Shown here piece by piece: positions 1 to 8,317 of a stretch of 64,000 bases of DNA (positions within the stretch are counted from its first letter, which is position 1; each line of letters starts with the position of its first letter). The notes under the pieces were generated by a model. It was not told the origin of the DNA and did not search any database. It saw only the letters and a list, made by a program, of their open reading frames with translations. The position numbers and the translations under genes are program-made. The stretch is from assembly GCA_003818205.1 (NCBI GenBank), contig RPRQ01000006.1, positions 1 through 64,000 on the forward strand. The letters are read 5' to 3'. The DNA comes from Bacteroidales bacterium (GTDB taxonomy: Bacteria > Bacteroidota > Bacteroidia > Bacteroidales > Tenuifilaceae).

Positions 1-6
1 ACCCCG
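1..6 (-). tRNA. 5' tip of a second tRNA-Pro (cut by window edge)
   Basis: On the minus strand, positions 6-1 read CGGGGT, the first six bases of the tRNA-Pro at 248-322. They are separated from the decayed tRNA-Ser by the same 9-base spacer. This is probably the start of a duplicate tRNA-Pro lying outside the window; only six bases are visible. Confidence 0.4.
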
Positions 7-15
7 AGATAATAA

Positions 16-112
<97 letters not shown>

Positions 113-205
113 TATACAGGCTAGCTAAAATCTACGCATGATGCCTAAATTCACAACCTTTTCTTTTGACCCCAGTATACTTTATGTTTACTAAAATCTT
201 TAAAC

Positions 206-241
206 AAAAAAGCCTCACCAAATTTAATGGCAAGGCTTTTT
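206..241 (-). terminator. terminator after the tRNA-Ser/tRNA-Pro pair
   Basis: On the minus strand AAAAAGCCT and AGGCTTTTT flank an AT-rich loop, with a further GCC/GGT pairing possible and a T-run following. It starts 6 bases past the discriminator base of tRNA-Pro, where a tRNA operon terminator would be expected. Confidence 0.75.
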
Positions 242-247
242 CTTTTG

Positions 248-322
248 TCGGGGTGGAGAGATTCGAACTCCCGACCCTCTGGTCCCAAACCAGATGCGCT
301 AACCGGACTGCGCTACACCCCG
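248..322 (-). tRNA. tRNA-Pro (anticodon UGG)
   Basis: Acceptor strands CGGGGTG and CACCCCG pair perfectly, the T-loop GTTCGAATC is present, and the anticodon loop TTTGGGA gives anticodon TGG (UGG), which reads CCN proline codons. The discriminator base is A at 248. CCA is not encoded (the next bases are CAA), so it must be added enzymatically, unlike the neighbouring tRNA-Ser. It lies 9 bases downstream of tRNA-Ser on the same strand and shares its terminator. Confidence 0.93.
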
Positions 323-331
323 AAATAATAA

Positions 332-423
<92 letters not shown>

Positions 424-714
424 AATGGGGTCTGAAATAAAAGCATTAAAACCAAAATTCGAATTTAATGCTTGTAATTTATATTTTTCAAAAAGAACTC
501 TTATTCTGCTTTTCACTTCAATTGAAATCCGAACATGTTATACCATGCTCATTTTTTAAATGAAGTGGCACAAAAGTATAAAATCAATTCAATTTAGCAA
601 AAAATTAATCCCATTTAAAAGTTTATTTTGAAAATAAAAGGGAGAAGCCTTTTCTCCCTTTACAGTATAAATAGCAATCTTCCTGATACACATCAAAATA
701 ACCTTAACAAATTT
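424..714. other. gene-free stretch between tRNA-Ser and clpS
   Basis: No credible coding region. It holds an inverted repeat at 441-473 (AAGCATTAAA/TTTAATGCTT) of unknown role, probably the tRNA promoter region on the minus strand, and the clpS terminator described separately. Confidence 0.5.
635..662 (-). terminator. intrinsic terminator downstream of clpS
   Basis: On the minus strand AAAGGGAGAA and TTCTCCCTTT form a stem with a short loop, followed by TATTTTC. It lies about 50 bases after the clpS stop. Confidence 0.8.
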
Positions 715-1002
715 CTAATTGGCGCAAATAACTGTTGTTATCCCTTTCAGGTCAAACTCAAACTTCAGCTCTTCGAGCTGGCTATGCGAACCCAGCTTAA
801 TATCACATTTGCCCTTATGATGGGCAATAAATGTGCACTGCTCGGCCTGAATGGGTTCGTGATTGCAAATACCAATTAGATTCTCGACGATAAAGTCGAA
901 GCTATTCACATCGTCGTTAAAAAGCACCAAGCAGTAACTCTTCAAGGATTGATACTGTCCCTGATAATTATCGGATGGCATATCTTTTGGCTTACCCCTC
1001 AT
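715..1002 (-). CDS. clpS: ATP-dependent Clp protease adaptor ClpS
   Basis: A small protein of about 95 residues with the ClpS signature: LFNDDVNSFDFIVENL near the start, then a conserved histidine-rich segment AHHKGKCDIKLGS. The family binds the ClpA/ClpC N-domain and delivers N-degron substrates bearing bulky N-terminal residues. The ND...F and H residues correspond to the N-degron pocket. The longest ORF starts at 1023, but a promoter -7 box (1021-1028) overlaps that ATG, so the second ATG (1002, MRGKPKD) is preferred; 981 is also possible. Monocistronic, with its own terminator. Confidence 0.85.
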   Translation of the reverse strand: MRGKPKDMPSDNYQGQYQSLKSYCLVLFNDDVNSFDFIVENLIGICNHEPIQAEQCTFIAHHKGKCDIKLGSHSQLEELKFEFDLKGITTVICAN

Positions 1003-1020
1003 AATCAACGTATTTAGGTG

Positions 1021-1049
1021 CAAATATAGCTATTTTTTATCAATCGCAA
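1021..1049 (-). promoter_or_regulatory. Bacteroidota-type promoter for clpS
   Basis: The minus strand reads TTG (1049-1047), an 18-base spacer, then TATATTTG (1028-1021), close to the Bacteroidota consensus TTG-N19-TAnnTTTG. It partly overlaps the 3' end of the upstream gene. Confidence 0.5.
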
Positions 1050-3870
1050 TGGCAACTACCTCAGCGGTAGAAATTCCGCTTGCAATAAGGTTATCCTTTA
1101 TCCTGTTCGCCTCCTCAATGGTTGGGTAATTACCGATTGAGTAAACAACCTGCCCCTGATCGTTCGACTTACGAAAGATATCTTTTCCCGCAGCCATTGC
1201 TTTAACCGTTTGCAATATCCCATCGGGAATTTTATTAGCATATTGCCCAATCTGAACAAGGTAAATTGTCCCTTTCAACGATGTTGAGTCAGCAACCGCT
1301 TTACCTTTTTGAATGTTAGGATCAATCCGATTCGTTTTACCCTCCATCGTTTGCGCTCTACTCACGGGTATTGATTTCCCATCTAACCATGCGACAATAA
1401 AGGCATCCTTAAATCCCTTCGCCCTAACAACGGTTAAGGATTTTTCTGCTTCCGAGAATTTTCTGAATCTCCCAATAAAGTATTTTGAGACCTTTGCACC
1501 ACTTGCCCTCTCAATGGAAACAGGGATCATTCCTTTAAAAGCACCCATCTCCAATGGCTTGCTAAATGCACCCAATTGAATCTTATAGGTTACACCTGCA
1601 GGCAATGGTTCGTTTACAGGAATAGGATTTTGCGCATCATAGGGCGTTTTATCAACCACCTGAAATGCTAAAGGCTCATCGTCTTTAATAAGAATTGGTT
1701 CCGAATCGATATTCTTGATCTCCACCTTCGAGATTCCTTGCGCCTGTTTTATTTCGGTTTTAACTTCTGTAACCGACTCAACGTTAGCTTTAACCACCAC
1801 TGCGGGCAAGGGGTTTCCGAATGCGAGCTTCTCCAAACGCATAACCCTGCTAGTTGCCTGCTGCTCAAATAGGTTCATCCCCCATACTCGGGCAAATGCA
1901 AGTTCTAATCTTATTATTCCAATTTCATTTAGAAGTGATGCCTCATAAAGACTCTCATTTCTACCCTCATCGCCAAGATTATTCTTAATGGCGGTTGCTG
2001 CCCTAAAGTGGCTGGTTGCCCTTTCAATCTCCAATCGTGCATCATCGCCATTGTTATTACCGCTCTTTACAATAGCAACCATAACGCAATCGGAGTAGAT
2101 CTTATACTTGGTGTCAAAAGATTTTAGCACTAAAGTACTATATGCATTCATCTTAATATCTGCCAGTTTCAGCAATAAGCCACATTCACTCGTTGAGTCA
2201 TTCTTTTCGATGCAGGCATTGTACTTGGATTTTGCAGATGCAGCAGCTTCTCTAGCTGAATTTATCTGACTTTGCAGCTTTTCAGATTGGATTAGCCTAT
2301 TAATCTCATCGCTTCTAAAGACGGTGGGTGCGAATTGAGCTTGGTACAGATAATCGGGGTTATCGTTGGTAAAGGTTGAAACAGTTGTTCCCTGCGATTT
2401 TCGTTTACCGGTAAGATACTCCTGCTCAATTTGACTCGCCTGAGCGAACATTTTATCAGCTTCGGCTTGCGCTGCGAGCAGAGCATTTTCTACCTTCACA
2501 ACCTTCGACTCTAAACTTTCCCGTTCCTCAGCAGTGTTAATGTAATCGAACCCCTCTCTCAACTTTTCAAGCTTAATCCTCAGCGAGTCGGTCTCCTTCT
2601 GCTTGCTGAATCCTTTGGTAATAACCCTTACGTACTCAGGATCGTTCTCAACGGCATTGAATGATGCCGGTTTAGTTTTGGGGTTTGCAACATTGTTTGG
2701 GTTTTGCTGCCTATCCGGTGGTCCATCATTCGCTTTTATCTTTTTTATACCTTTATCCTTACCCGTATTGAGCAACGCAATTCCCTGAACCTCCTCAACG
2801 GTTGTGAATGAACGCTGTATTGGATTCTTATCAACCTTACACATTACGACCTCAACGCTATCGCCCTCGCAGCTACGGTTTGTAGCAAAGCAGGCCAAAC
2901 TATCCTTCGAGTCGGGAATGTAAAGAATATCATCGTAGGGAGAGCTGAATGGGAATCCAAGGTTCTCGGGGTTGTTCCATTTCTTTGCACCAACATCAAA
3001 AACGCTACGGTAAATATCGTACCCGCCCATGCTATAGTGTCCTTTAGAGGCAAAGTAAAGCGTTAAACCATCGGGAGATACATAAGGGTAATCCTCATCC
3101 TCTGGAGTATTGATAGCTTCGCCTAAATTTTCGGGTTTGCTCCAATAGCCATCCGCCAATCGTTTGATTCTATATATATCCTTACCATTGATGGCACTTT
3201 TACCAAAGCTCGAATAGTAGATATAATCGTCTATTTGCGGGTTATTTGGCGATAGTATTACCGTACTCTCGCTCATCTTTCGATCGGTATCCGATTTCAG
3301 GTTATCGGGTTTCGCCACAAGCGAACCTGAGGTTGGCACCAACGAGTAGTACTGATAAAAATCGTTTACCCCAACAAGTTTTTTATCAACGATTTGTGGT
3401 GAGTATATGTATTTTAGAAGAGCGCTACCGCTTTCACAAATGTTCAAAAGTCTTTCAATATCATTCGTTTTGATATCCTTCGAGCCTCCGTTTATAGTAA
3501 ATCTGCGGTAGTAATCAATTGCCTGAGGGAATCGGTAGGTTTTACGGTATGCTTCTGCCAAATAAAAATAGACCATATTGGAAACTTCCCCTGCCGAAGC
3601 CCTCGACAGGTATGGTATTGCTGCATCCACCTTTCGGTATGAATTCATGTAGCAAACTCCAAGGGCGTAGCTATAGTAGAAATCCTGCGGATAATTATCG
3701 CGAAGTTCCTGAAAAACAGGAAGAGCTCTGGCGTATTCTCTAGCGTTGAAAAGTGAGTCAGCCAATTTACGAGCATCCGATTTCCCCTCAGCAACGGAAA
3801 TATCCTGTGCTTCAGCAATAGATGCAATGAAGAAGAGAACAAAAATTGCAGTCCAACGATAAATATTCAT
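1030..3870 (-). CDS. TPR / PD40 propeller / SPOR envelope protein
   Basis: About 946 residues, starting at the second methionine (MNIYRW), which gives a clean signal peptide ending ...SIAEAQ; the upstream extension to 3915 is less likely. Order of domains: TPR repeats (about 25-160), PD40/WD40-like propeller blades (about 190-390, with YVSPDGLTLYF and GGYDIY motifs typical of Bacteroidota PD40 proteins), a charged coiled-coil middle (about 420-740), then two SPOR-like modules (starting near VTYKIQLGAFS and GTIYLVQIGQYA). SPOR domains bind denuded peptidoglycan, so a periplasmic scaffold role is likely. It resembles PorE-type proteins in its TPR + PD40 half but ends in SPOR rather than OmpA. 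Function inferred only. Confidence 0.75.
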   Translation of the reverse strand: MNIYRWTAIFVLFFIASIAEAQDISVAEGKSDARKLADSLFNAREYARALPVFQELRDNYPQDFYYSYALGVCYMNSYRKVDAAIPYLSRASAGEVSNMVYFYLAEAYRKTYRFPQAIDYYRRFTINGGSKDIKTNDIERLLNICESGSALLKYIYSPQIVDKKLVGVNDFYQYYSLVPTSGSLVAKPDNLKSDTDRKMSESTVILSPNNPQIDDYIYYSSFGKSAINGKDIYRIKRLADGYWSKPENLGEAINTPEDEDYPYVSPDGLTLYFASKGHYSMGGYDIYRSVFDVGAKKWNNPENLGFPFSSPYDDILYIPDSKDSLACFATNRSCEGDSVEVVMCKVDKNPIQRSFTTVEEVQGIALLNTGKDKGIKKIKANDGPPDRQQNPNNVANPKTKPASFNAVENDPEYVRVITKGFSKQKETDSLRIKLEKLREGFDYINTAEERESLESKVVKVENALLAAQAEADKMFAQASQIEQEYLTGKRKSQGTTVSTFTNDNPDYLYQAQFAPTVFRSDEINRLIQSEKLQSQINSAREAAASAKSKYNACIEKNDSTSECGLLLKLADIKMNAYSTLVLKSFDTKYKIYSDCVMVAIVKSGNNNGDDARLEIERATSHFRAATAIKNNLGDEGRNESLYEASLLNEIGIIRLELAFARVWGMNLFEQQATSRVMRLEKLAFGNPLPAVVVKANVESVTEVKTEIKQAQGISKVEIKNIDSEPILIKDDEPLAFQVVDKTPYDAQNPIPVNEPLPAGVTYKIQLGAFSKPLEMGAFKGMIPVSIERASGAKVSKYFIGRFRKFSEAEKSLTVVRAKGFKDAFIVAWLDGKSIPVSRAQTMEGKTNRIDPNIQKGKAVADSTSLKGTIYLVQIGQYANKIPDGILQTVKAMAAGKDIFRKSNDQGQVVYSIGNYPTIEEANRIKDNLIASGISTAEVVAIAIDKK

Positions 3871-4063
3871 GGATAGAATCTTGATTGAAAGATTTACCCT
3901 GTAAAAATAATACATTATTTGGGGTTATGAGAATGCTAGAAGAATTAGAAGTAAAATTAAATCATATGATTATAATAATCCATTAGCCTAGGAAATCATT
4001 TCTCTTTGTAATAAGAAGGATAATTTAACATATTTCACTTACTATGATTAAAGTAAATAATGC

Positions 4064-4071
4064 TAACTTTG
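4064..4071 (+). promoter_or_regulatory. possible -7 box upstream of the ankyrin/PQQ gene
   Basis: TAACTTTG matches TAnnTTTG about 50 bases before the start codon at 4121. I do not see a clear -33 TTG, so this is tentative. Confidence 0.35.
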
Positions 4072-4120
4072 ATATCTGTTTATCATAAAAAAATAAATGT
4101 AAAACTAAATCCCAACAAAA

Positions 4121-6349
4121 ATGAGTCTAAAAATTAGTTTAAAGTTAGTTTTGGTTCTTCTTATTTCTTCCTGCCTTCATGCTCAGGAGCAGAGTGAACA
4201 ATTTTGGAAAGCTGCAAAAAGCAACGACATTCCAACCCTAAAAGTATTACTGGATAAGGGAATTGATGTAAACGTTAAAACTCAATATGGAGCAACCGCA
4301 TTGATGTTTGCAACTGACAAAGGAAATCTTGATGCAGTAAACCTTCTTCTTGAAAAAGGGGCAGATCCAAACGTCAAGGATTCTTTTTATGGATCCTCCC
4401 CTTTTTTATGGTCTTTTAGCGCAGGAAATGTAGAAATTATTAAAAGCATGATTAATCATGGTGCAGATATCAGCACTGAAGAACCCATGATCTATGCTTC
4501 CTACAGTGATAGTCCTGAAGTTGTTAAACTGCTAATTGAAAAAGGAGCACCAGGTGCCGATAAAGTTATACTTATTGCCATAAGGAATCAAAATCCAGAA
4601 TTAGTTTTCGCCATACTAAAATTGGCTAAACTTGATGCGACAACATTATCAACCGCATTAGTTTCTGCTACTGCCGCTAAAAGCGAGAGTATAATAGCTG
4701 CACTAATTCAGGCTGGAGCTAAACTTCCCGACAAACAGGAAACTAATGAAGGAATGAAACAATCGCTAATTGGAACATATAAGAGCAAAGATGAAAGTAG
4801 CATTGTTACAAATATAAAAGACAATATCCTTACAGTCAGTTTTAATGGTAGTCCAGATTTTAAACTGACTCTAAAGGAGGGTTATACCTTTACGCTGGAA
4901 GACAATTCAGCTATATCCTTTTCTTTTGAGATGGTTCAGGATATTCCGGTTAGCCTAACCCTCGATGATGGCGGAACCAAAACACAGTTTTACAAAACTA
5001 CCCAACAATCGAAAAGCGAAGTTGTAACAAAAAAAGAAACTTTTACTGATTTAACAGGGAAAGTAAGCAAGCCACTAAATTGGCCATCATTCAGGGGTAA
5101 TCAGGCAAATGGTATTGCCGATGGACAATTTCCTCCTTTGAGCTTTGATGCCACAAAAGGAACTAACCTCGCATGGAAAACATATATTCCTGGACTAGCT
5201 CACTCCTGCCCAATTATCTGGAATGATAAGGTTTTTCTAACCACAGCATTAAGCAGCGATACAACTGCGGAGTACCGTGTAGGTCTATACGGTAATGTTG
5301 AACCAGCCAAAGACAACTCCTCTCACATTTGGAAGATGTATTGCATTGATAAGAAAAGCGGCAAGATTCTTTGGGAAAAGAAAGCATACGAAGGAGTACC
5401 AAGGGTTAAAAGACATACAAAAGGAACCCAAGCAAACGCGACACCTGCAACCAATGGAGAGTATGTTGTAGCCATTTATGGTTCAGAGGGAATGGTTTGT
5501 TACGATTTCAAAGGGAATGAGATTTGGAGAAAAAATCTTGGTGTATTAGATGCAGGTTGGTTCTTCGAAGAGGAAACCCAATGGGGCCCTGCTAGTTCAC
5601 CAATCATCTATGGTAATACGGTAATTGTACAATGCGATAGATCAAAGGACTCCTACATTGCAGCTTACGATTTGAAAACAGGAAATGAAGTTTGGAAAAC
5701 CAAACGTGAGGAGATATCATCATGGGGCACACCCACTGTATATTATAGCGCAAGTCGCGATGAGTTGATAACAAATGCAACAAAATTCATTAGAGGTTAT
5801 AACCCTAAAACAGGTGAAGAGCTTTGGCGTTTAACTCCAAGTTCTGAGATAACAGTTGGAACACCTGTCATTTATGACAATCTAATTTTCGTTTCAAATG
5901 GATATATGCCACAACAACCAATCTATGCTATAAAACCGGGAGGAAATGGCAATATATCAATTGCTGACAGTCTGAACTCTGGAGAATTCATTCAGTGGCG
6001 CACTAAAAGGGGGGGCACCTATATGCCTACGCCTATTGTTTACAACGGATATCTGTACACATTTAACAACAATGGAGCACTCAATTGCTATGATGCAAAA
6101 ACGGGTGAGAAAAAGTATAAAGAGACATTAAAGGATGGACAATCGTTTACGGCATCACCTGTGGCTGCCGATGGGAAACTCTATTTCACTAGTGAGGAGA
6201 AAGGTATTATCGTTGTAAAGGCAGGTCCGGAGTTTGAACAGATCACAATTAACCCAATTGGTGAAATCTGTATGGCTAGTCCAGCAATATCTGATGGATT
6301 CATCTTTGTAAGAGGTCAACATCATCTATTCTGCTTCGGAAGAAAGTAG
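4121..6349 (+). CDS. ankyrin-repeat + PQQ-like propeller fusion protein
   Basis: 742 residues. A signal peptide ends ...LHAQ. Residues about 25-205 hold ankyrin repeats (GATALMFATDKGNLDAVNLL, LLEKGADPNVKD, VVKLLIEKGAPG). About 215-290 is a small beta-rich linker. From about 325 to the end is a PQQ-like beta-propeller opening with the WPSFRGNQANG motif and with repeated K.GKILWEK / KTGNEVWK / KTGEELWR blade motifs. The same W..FRG opening occurs in the propellers of the 31-52 kb block, so it is a divergent paralog with a protein-binding module added. It is exported; ligand unknown. There is no heme CxxCH motif, and bound PQQ cannot be concluded. Confidence 0.8.
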   Translation: MSLKISLKLVLVLLISSCLHAQEQSEQFWKAAKSNDIPTLKVLLDKGIDVNVKTQYGATALMFATDKGNLDAVNLLLEKGADPNVKDSFYGSSPFLWSFSAGNVEIIKSMINHGADISTEEPMIYASYSDSPEVVKLLIEKGAPGADKVILIAIRNQNPELVFAILKLAKLDATTLSTALVSATAAKSESIIAALIQAGAKLPDKQETNEGMKQSLIGTYKSKDESSIVTNIKDNILTVSFNGSPDFKLTLKEGYTFTLEDNSAISFSFEMVQDIPVSLTLDDGGTKTQFYKTTQQSKSEVVTKKETFTDLTGKVSKPLNWPSFRGNQANGIADGQFPPLSFDATKGTNLAWKTYIPGLAHSCPIIWNDKVFLTTALSSDTTAEYRVGLYGNVEPAKDNSSHIWKMYCIDKKSGKILWEKKAYEGVPRVKRHTKGTQANATPATNGEYVVAIYGSEGMVCYDFKGNEIWRKNLGVLDAGWFFEEETQWGPASSPIIYGNTVIVQCDRSKDSYIAAYDLKTGNEVWKTKREEISSWGTPTVYYSASRDELITNATKFIRGYNPKTGEELWRLTPSSEITVGTPVIYDNLIFVSNGYMPQQPIYAIKPGGNGNISIADSLNSGEFIQWRTKRGGTYMPTPIVYNGYLYTFNNNGALNCYDAKTGEKKYKETLKDGQSFTASPVAADGKLYFTSEEKGIIVVKAGPEFEQITINPIGEICMASPAISDGFIFVRGQHHLFCFGRK

Positions 6350-6369
6350 ATAACCTTATTGAATCAATA

Positions 6370-6418
6370 AAAAATTCGTTTGCCAAACCTTTGAGTTTAG
6401 TAAACGAATTTTTATTTG
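6370..6418 (+). terminator. terminator between convergent genes
   Basis: AAATTCGTTT (6372-6381) and AAACGAATTT (6402-6411) form the stem, with T-rich DNA after it. It sits between the stop codons of converging genes and could serve both strands. Confidence 0.75.
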
Positions 6419-6437
6419 TTTATTGTACTTTCTAAAA

Positions 6438-7049
6438 CTACTTAATCAGCCCCAACCCCTCCTTCGCACTCGTAGCGTCTGGGTAGTAAAGCAAAACTTT
6501 ATTGAAGAGGATTTTTGCTTCATGCGTTTTCCCTAGCATGTAGTTAGTCCAAGCAAGCATAAGTACACTTTCATAATCCCAAGGGTAAAGGTTTACAACC
6601 TTTTCAAAGTACTGATAGGCTTGCTTGTAATCTTTCTTTTCGTACGAAATAAGTCCCATACGGTATAGAATAAGCGTATTGTGGGGATCTATGGTGAGAA
6701 TTTTGTTGTACTGCTCAACAACTTTTTCCCAATTTCCTTGTGCTGAGAGAGGTAAAGCTAAACCCAAACGGGGTTCGATTGCATAAGGCATAAGTTCTAT
6801 AGCTTTGTTGTAATAGCCCAACGATTCAGAATATTGCCCTTGGAGATAGGTTAACCATCCCAAGCGAAGGTTAATCTCATAGGAATTAACGTCATAGTAT
6901 GCCTTTAATGCTGCGGCAGACTCAGCATACTTCCCAGATTTTTCCTTTGCATAGCTATCGTTAAATGCAGCAGTTAGCTTTATGTAATCTTGCGAAATCG
7001 ATACTAAGACCGATAAAACGAAAATTGACACTAATGTTAGTTTTTTCAT
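6438..7049 (-). CDS. periplasmic TPR-repeat protein
   Basis: 203 residues with a signal peptide (MKKLTLVSIFVLSVLVSISQ) followed by about five tetratricopeptide units (KYAESAAALKAYYDV, QYSESLGYYNKAIELMP, NWEKVVEQYNKILTIDP, DYKQAYQYFEKVVNLYP, KTHEAKILFNKVLLYYP). Last gene of a three-gene operon, 5 bases after the barrel gene upstream. Probably a scaffold partner for that outer-membrane protein; no enzymatic motif. Confidence 0.75.
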   Translation of the reverse strand: MKKLTLVSIFVLSVLVSISQDYIKLTAAFNDSYAKEKSGKYAESAAALKAYYDVNSYEINLRLGWLTYLQGQYSESLGYYNKAIELMPYAIEPRLGLALPLSAQGNWEKVVEQYNKILTIDPHNTLILYRMGLISYEKKDYKQAYQYFEKVVNLYPWDYESVLMLAWTNYMLGKTHEAKILFNKVLLYYPDATSAKEGLGLIK

Positions 7050-7054
7050 GGCTA

Positions 7055-8317
7055 TTAATTTTTAAAGGTTAGTTTTATTGAACCCCCAAATGAATTAAGA
7101 CTTAATTTATCGTATCTATCAGGAGCACTTAAATTCCAGGTGTAAACATGATTTATACTATAGTATGGCGATATTGTAATACTAAATCTTCCACCGAGCA
7201 AGAAAATTAAATTTCCAAAAGCTGTTGTAGCGGGTATTTGGAAAGAGTTATTCAACAGTAAACCCTGATTTCTTGCATAAAGAAATGAGTTACCAGTAAC
7301 AACACCTGACTCCAACCAGAAGAATTTAAAAACTTTGAATCCGACCTCTTGGTTAACTTGATATGTACTGCCCCAGTTACTATCATCTTGGTACATCCCT
7401 CCTGCTGTCAAATAGAGGTTAAGGTTTCCAAAAGGTAAATACGTTAAAAAAACTTCCCCTCGAATCTGAGTTGATTTACCAAAATTACTATATGACGCAT
7501 TTACACCAGCTCTAACCCTCCACCCATTCTTTAAAACGCCTGCTCCAACTATATATTCTGAATTAATTTTTTTTAACGAACTTCGGTTACCATGCTGTGA
7601 TTGACTAGCCCCATCAGAATAGAATGCTACATGGGCAAACCCCGAGAACTCCCACCCAGGCAATTTATAACCTGTAAATTTAAAGTATAGCTGATTCTGT
7701 GAGTAGTCAAGGTTAACCCCAGATGTATTGGTGCTAGAGTAGCTAGTTCCTGTTTTTCGTAAATTTAAGTAGGCAAAAGTTCCTTTGAAATTAGGTAAGA
7801 ACATGGTTTCAAGGCCTACATTAACGCTCAAAATATTTTTCACCGCCTCATAATCGTCAACCCTTGTATCATAGAGCATTGCATCATATTCAGCAGCAGA
7901 GGAGCTAATATAGACTTCTTGTAATCTACGATTGTTTATCAACCTTAAAGTGCTACCCCTTGGAATCGTTTCAAGATATTGATTAGCATCAACCTTTCTG
8001 CCCGAATATAGATAGCTGTAATAAATGTATTCCCTTGAAATTGTATCCCAGGAATTAAACTGAATAGCTTTTGCAAAGTGCTTAAAAGAACTTGAATAAT
8101 GCTGGTTATTAAAAGCAAGTATTCCCATCCGCATTCGCAAGAAGTAATAATCGATCCCCTTCGACAGCATTTTTTCACCTGTAGCCTTTAGGTTCTTATA
8201 ATCCCCCTTAAGGTAATAATCATAGGTTAGCTTATCGAGCATGACAAAATCGTTTTGAGCAAACAGCATTGCCGGTACAGCAATTAAAATGGCTGTAATC
8301 ATTAATAAGTTTCGCAT
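7055..8317 (-). CDS. outer-membrane beta-barrel protein with N-terminal TPR-like region
   Basis: 420 residues. A signal peptide ends ...LFAQ. The N-terminal third (about 25-140) contains TPR-like helices. The rest alternates aromatic amphipathic strands separated by loops (for example YLNLRKTGTSY, LYFKFTGYKLPGWEFSG) and ends in a strand close to the C-terminus (SIKLTFKN), like a 10-14 strand porin-like barrel. It overlaps the 3' end of the upstream gene by 16 bases, so translation is likely coupled. Cargo unknown. Confidence 0.65.
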   Translation of the reverse strand: MRNLLMITAILIAVPAMLFAQNDFVMLDKLTYDYYLKGDYKNLKATGEKMLSKGIDYYFLRMRMGILAFNNQHYSSSFKHFAKAIQFNSWDTISREYIYYSYLYSGRKVDANQYLETIPRGSTLRLINNRRLQEVYISSSAAEYDAMLYDTRVDDYEAVKNILSVNVGLETMFLPNFKGTFAYLNLRKTGTSYSSTNTSGVNLDYSQNQLYFKFTGYKLPGWEFSGFAHVAFYSDGASQSQHGNRSSLKKINSEYIVGAGVLKNGWRVRAGVNASYSNFGKSTQIRGEVFLTYLPFGNLNLYLTAGGMYQDDSNWGSTYQVNQEVGFKVFKFFWLESGVVTGNSFLYARNQGLLLNNSFQIPATTAFGNLIFLLGGRFSITISPYYSINHVYTWNLSAPDRYDKLSLNSFGGSIKLTFKN

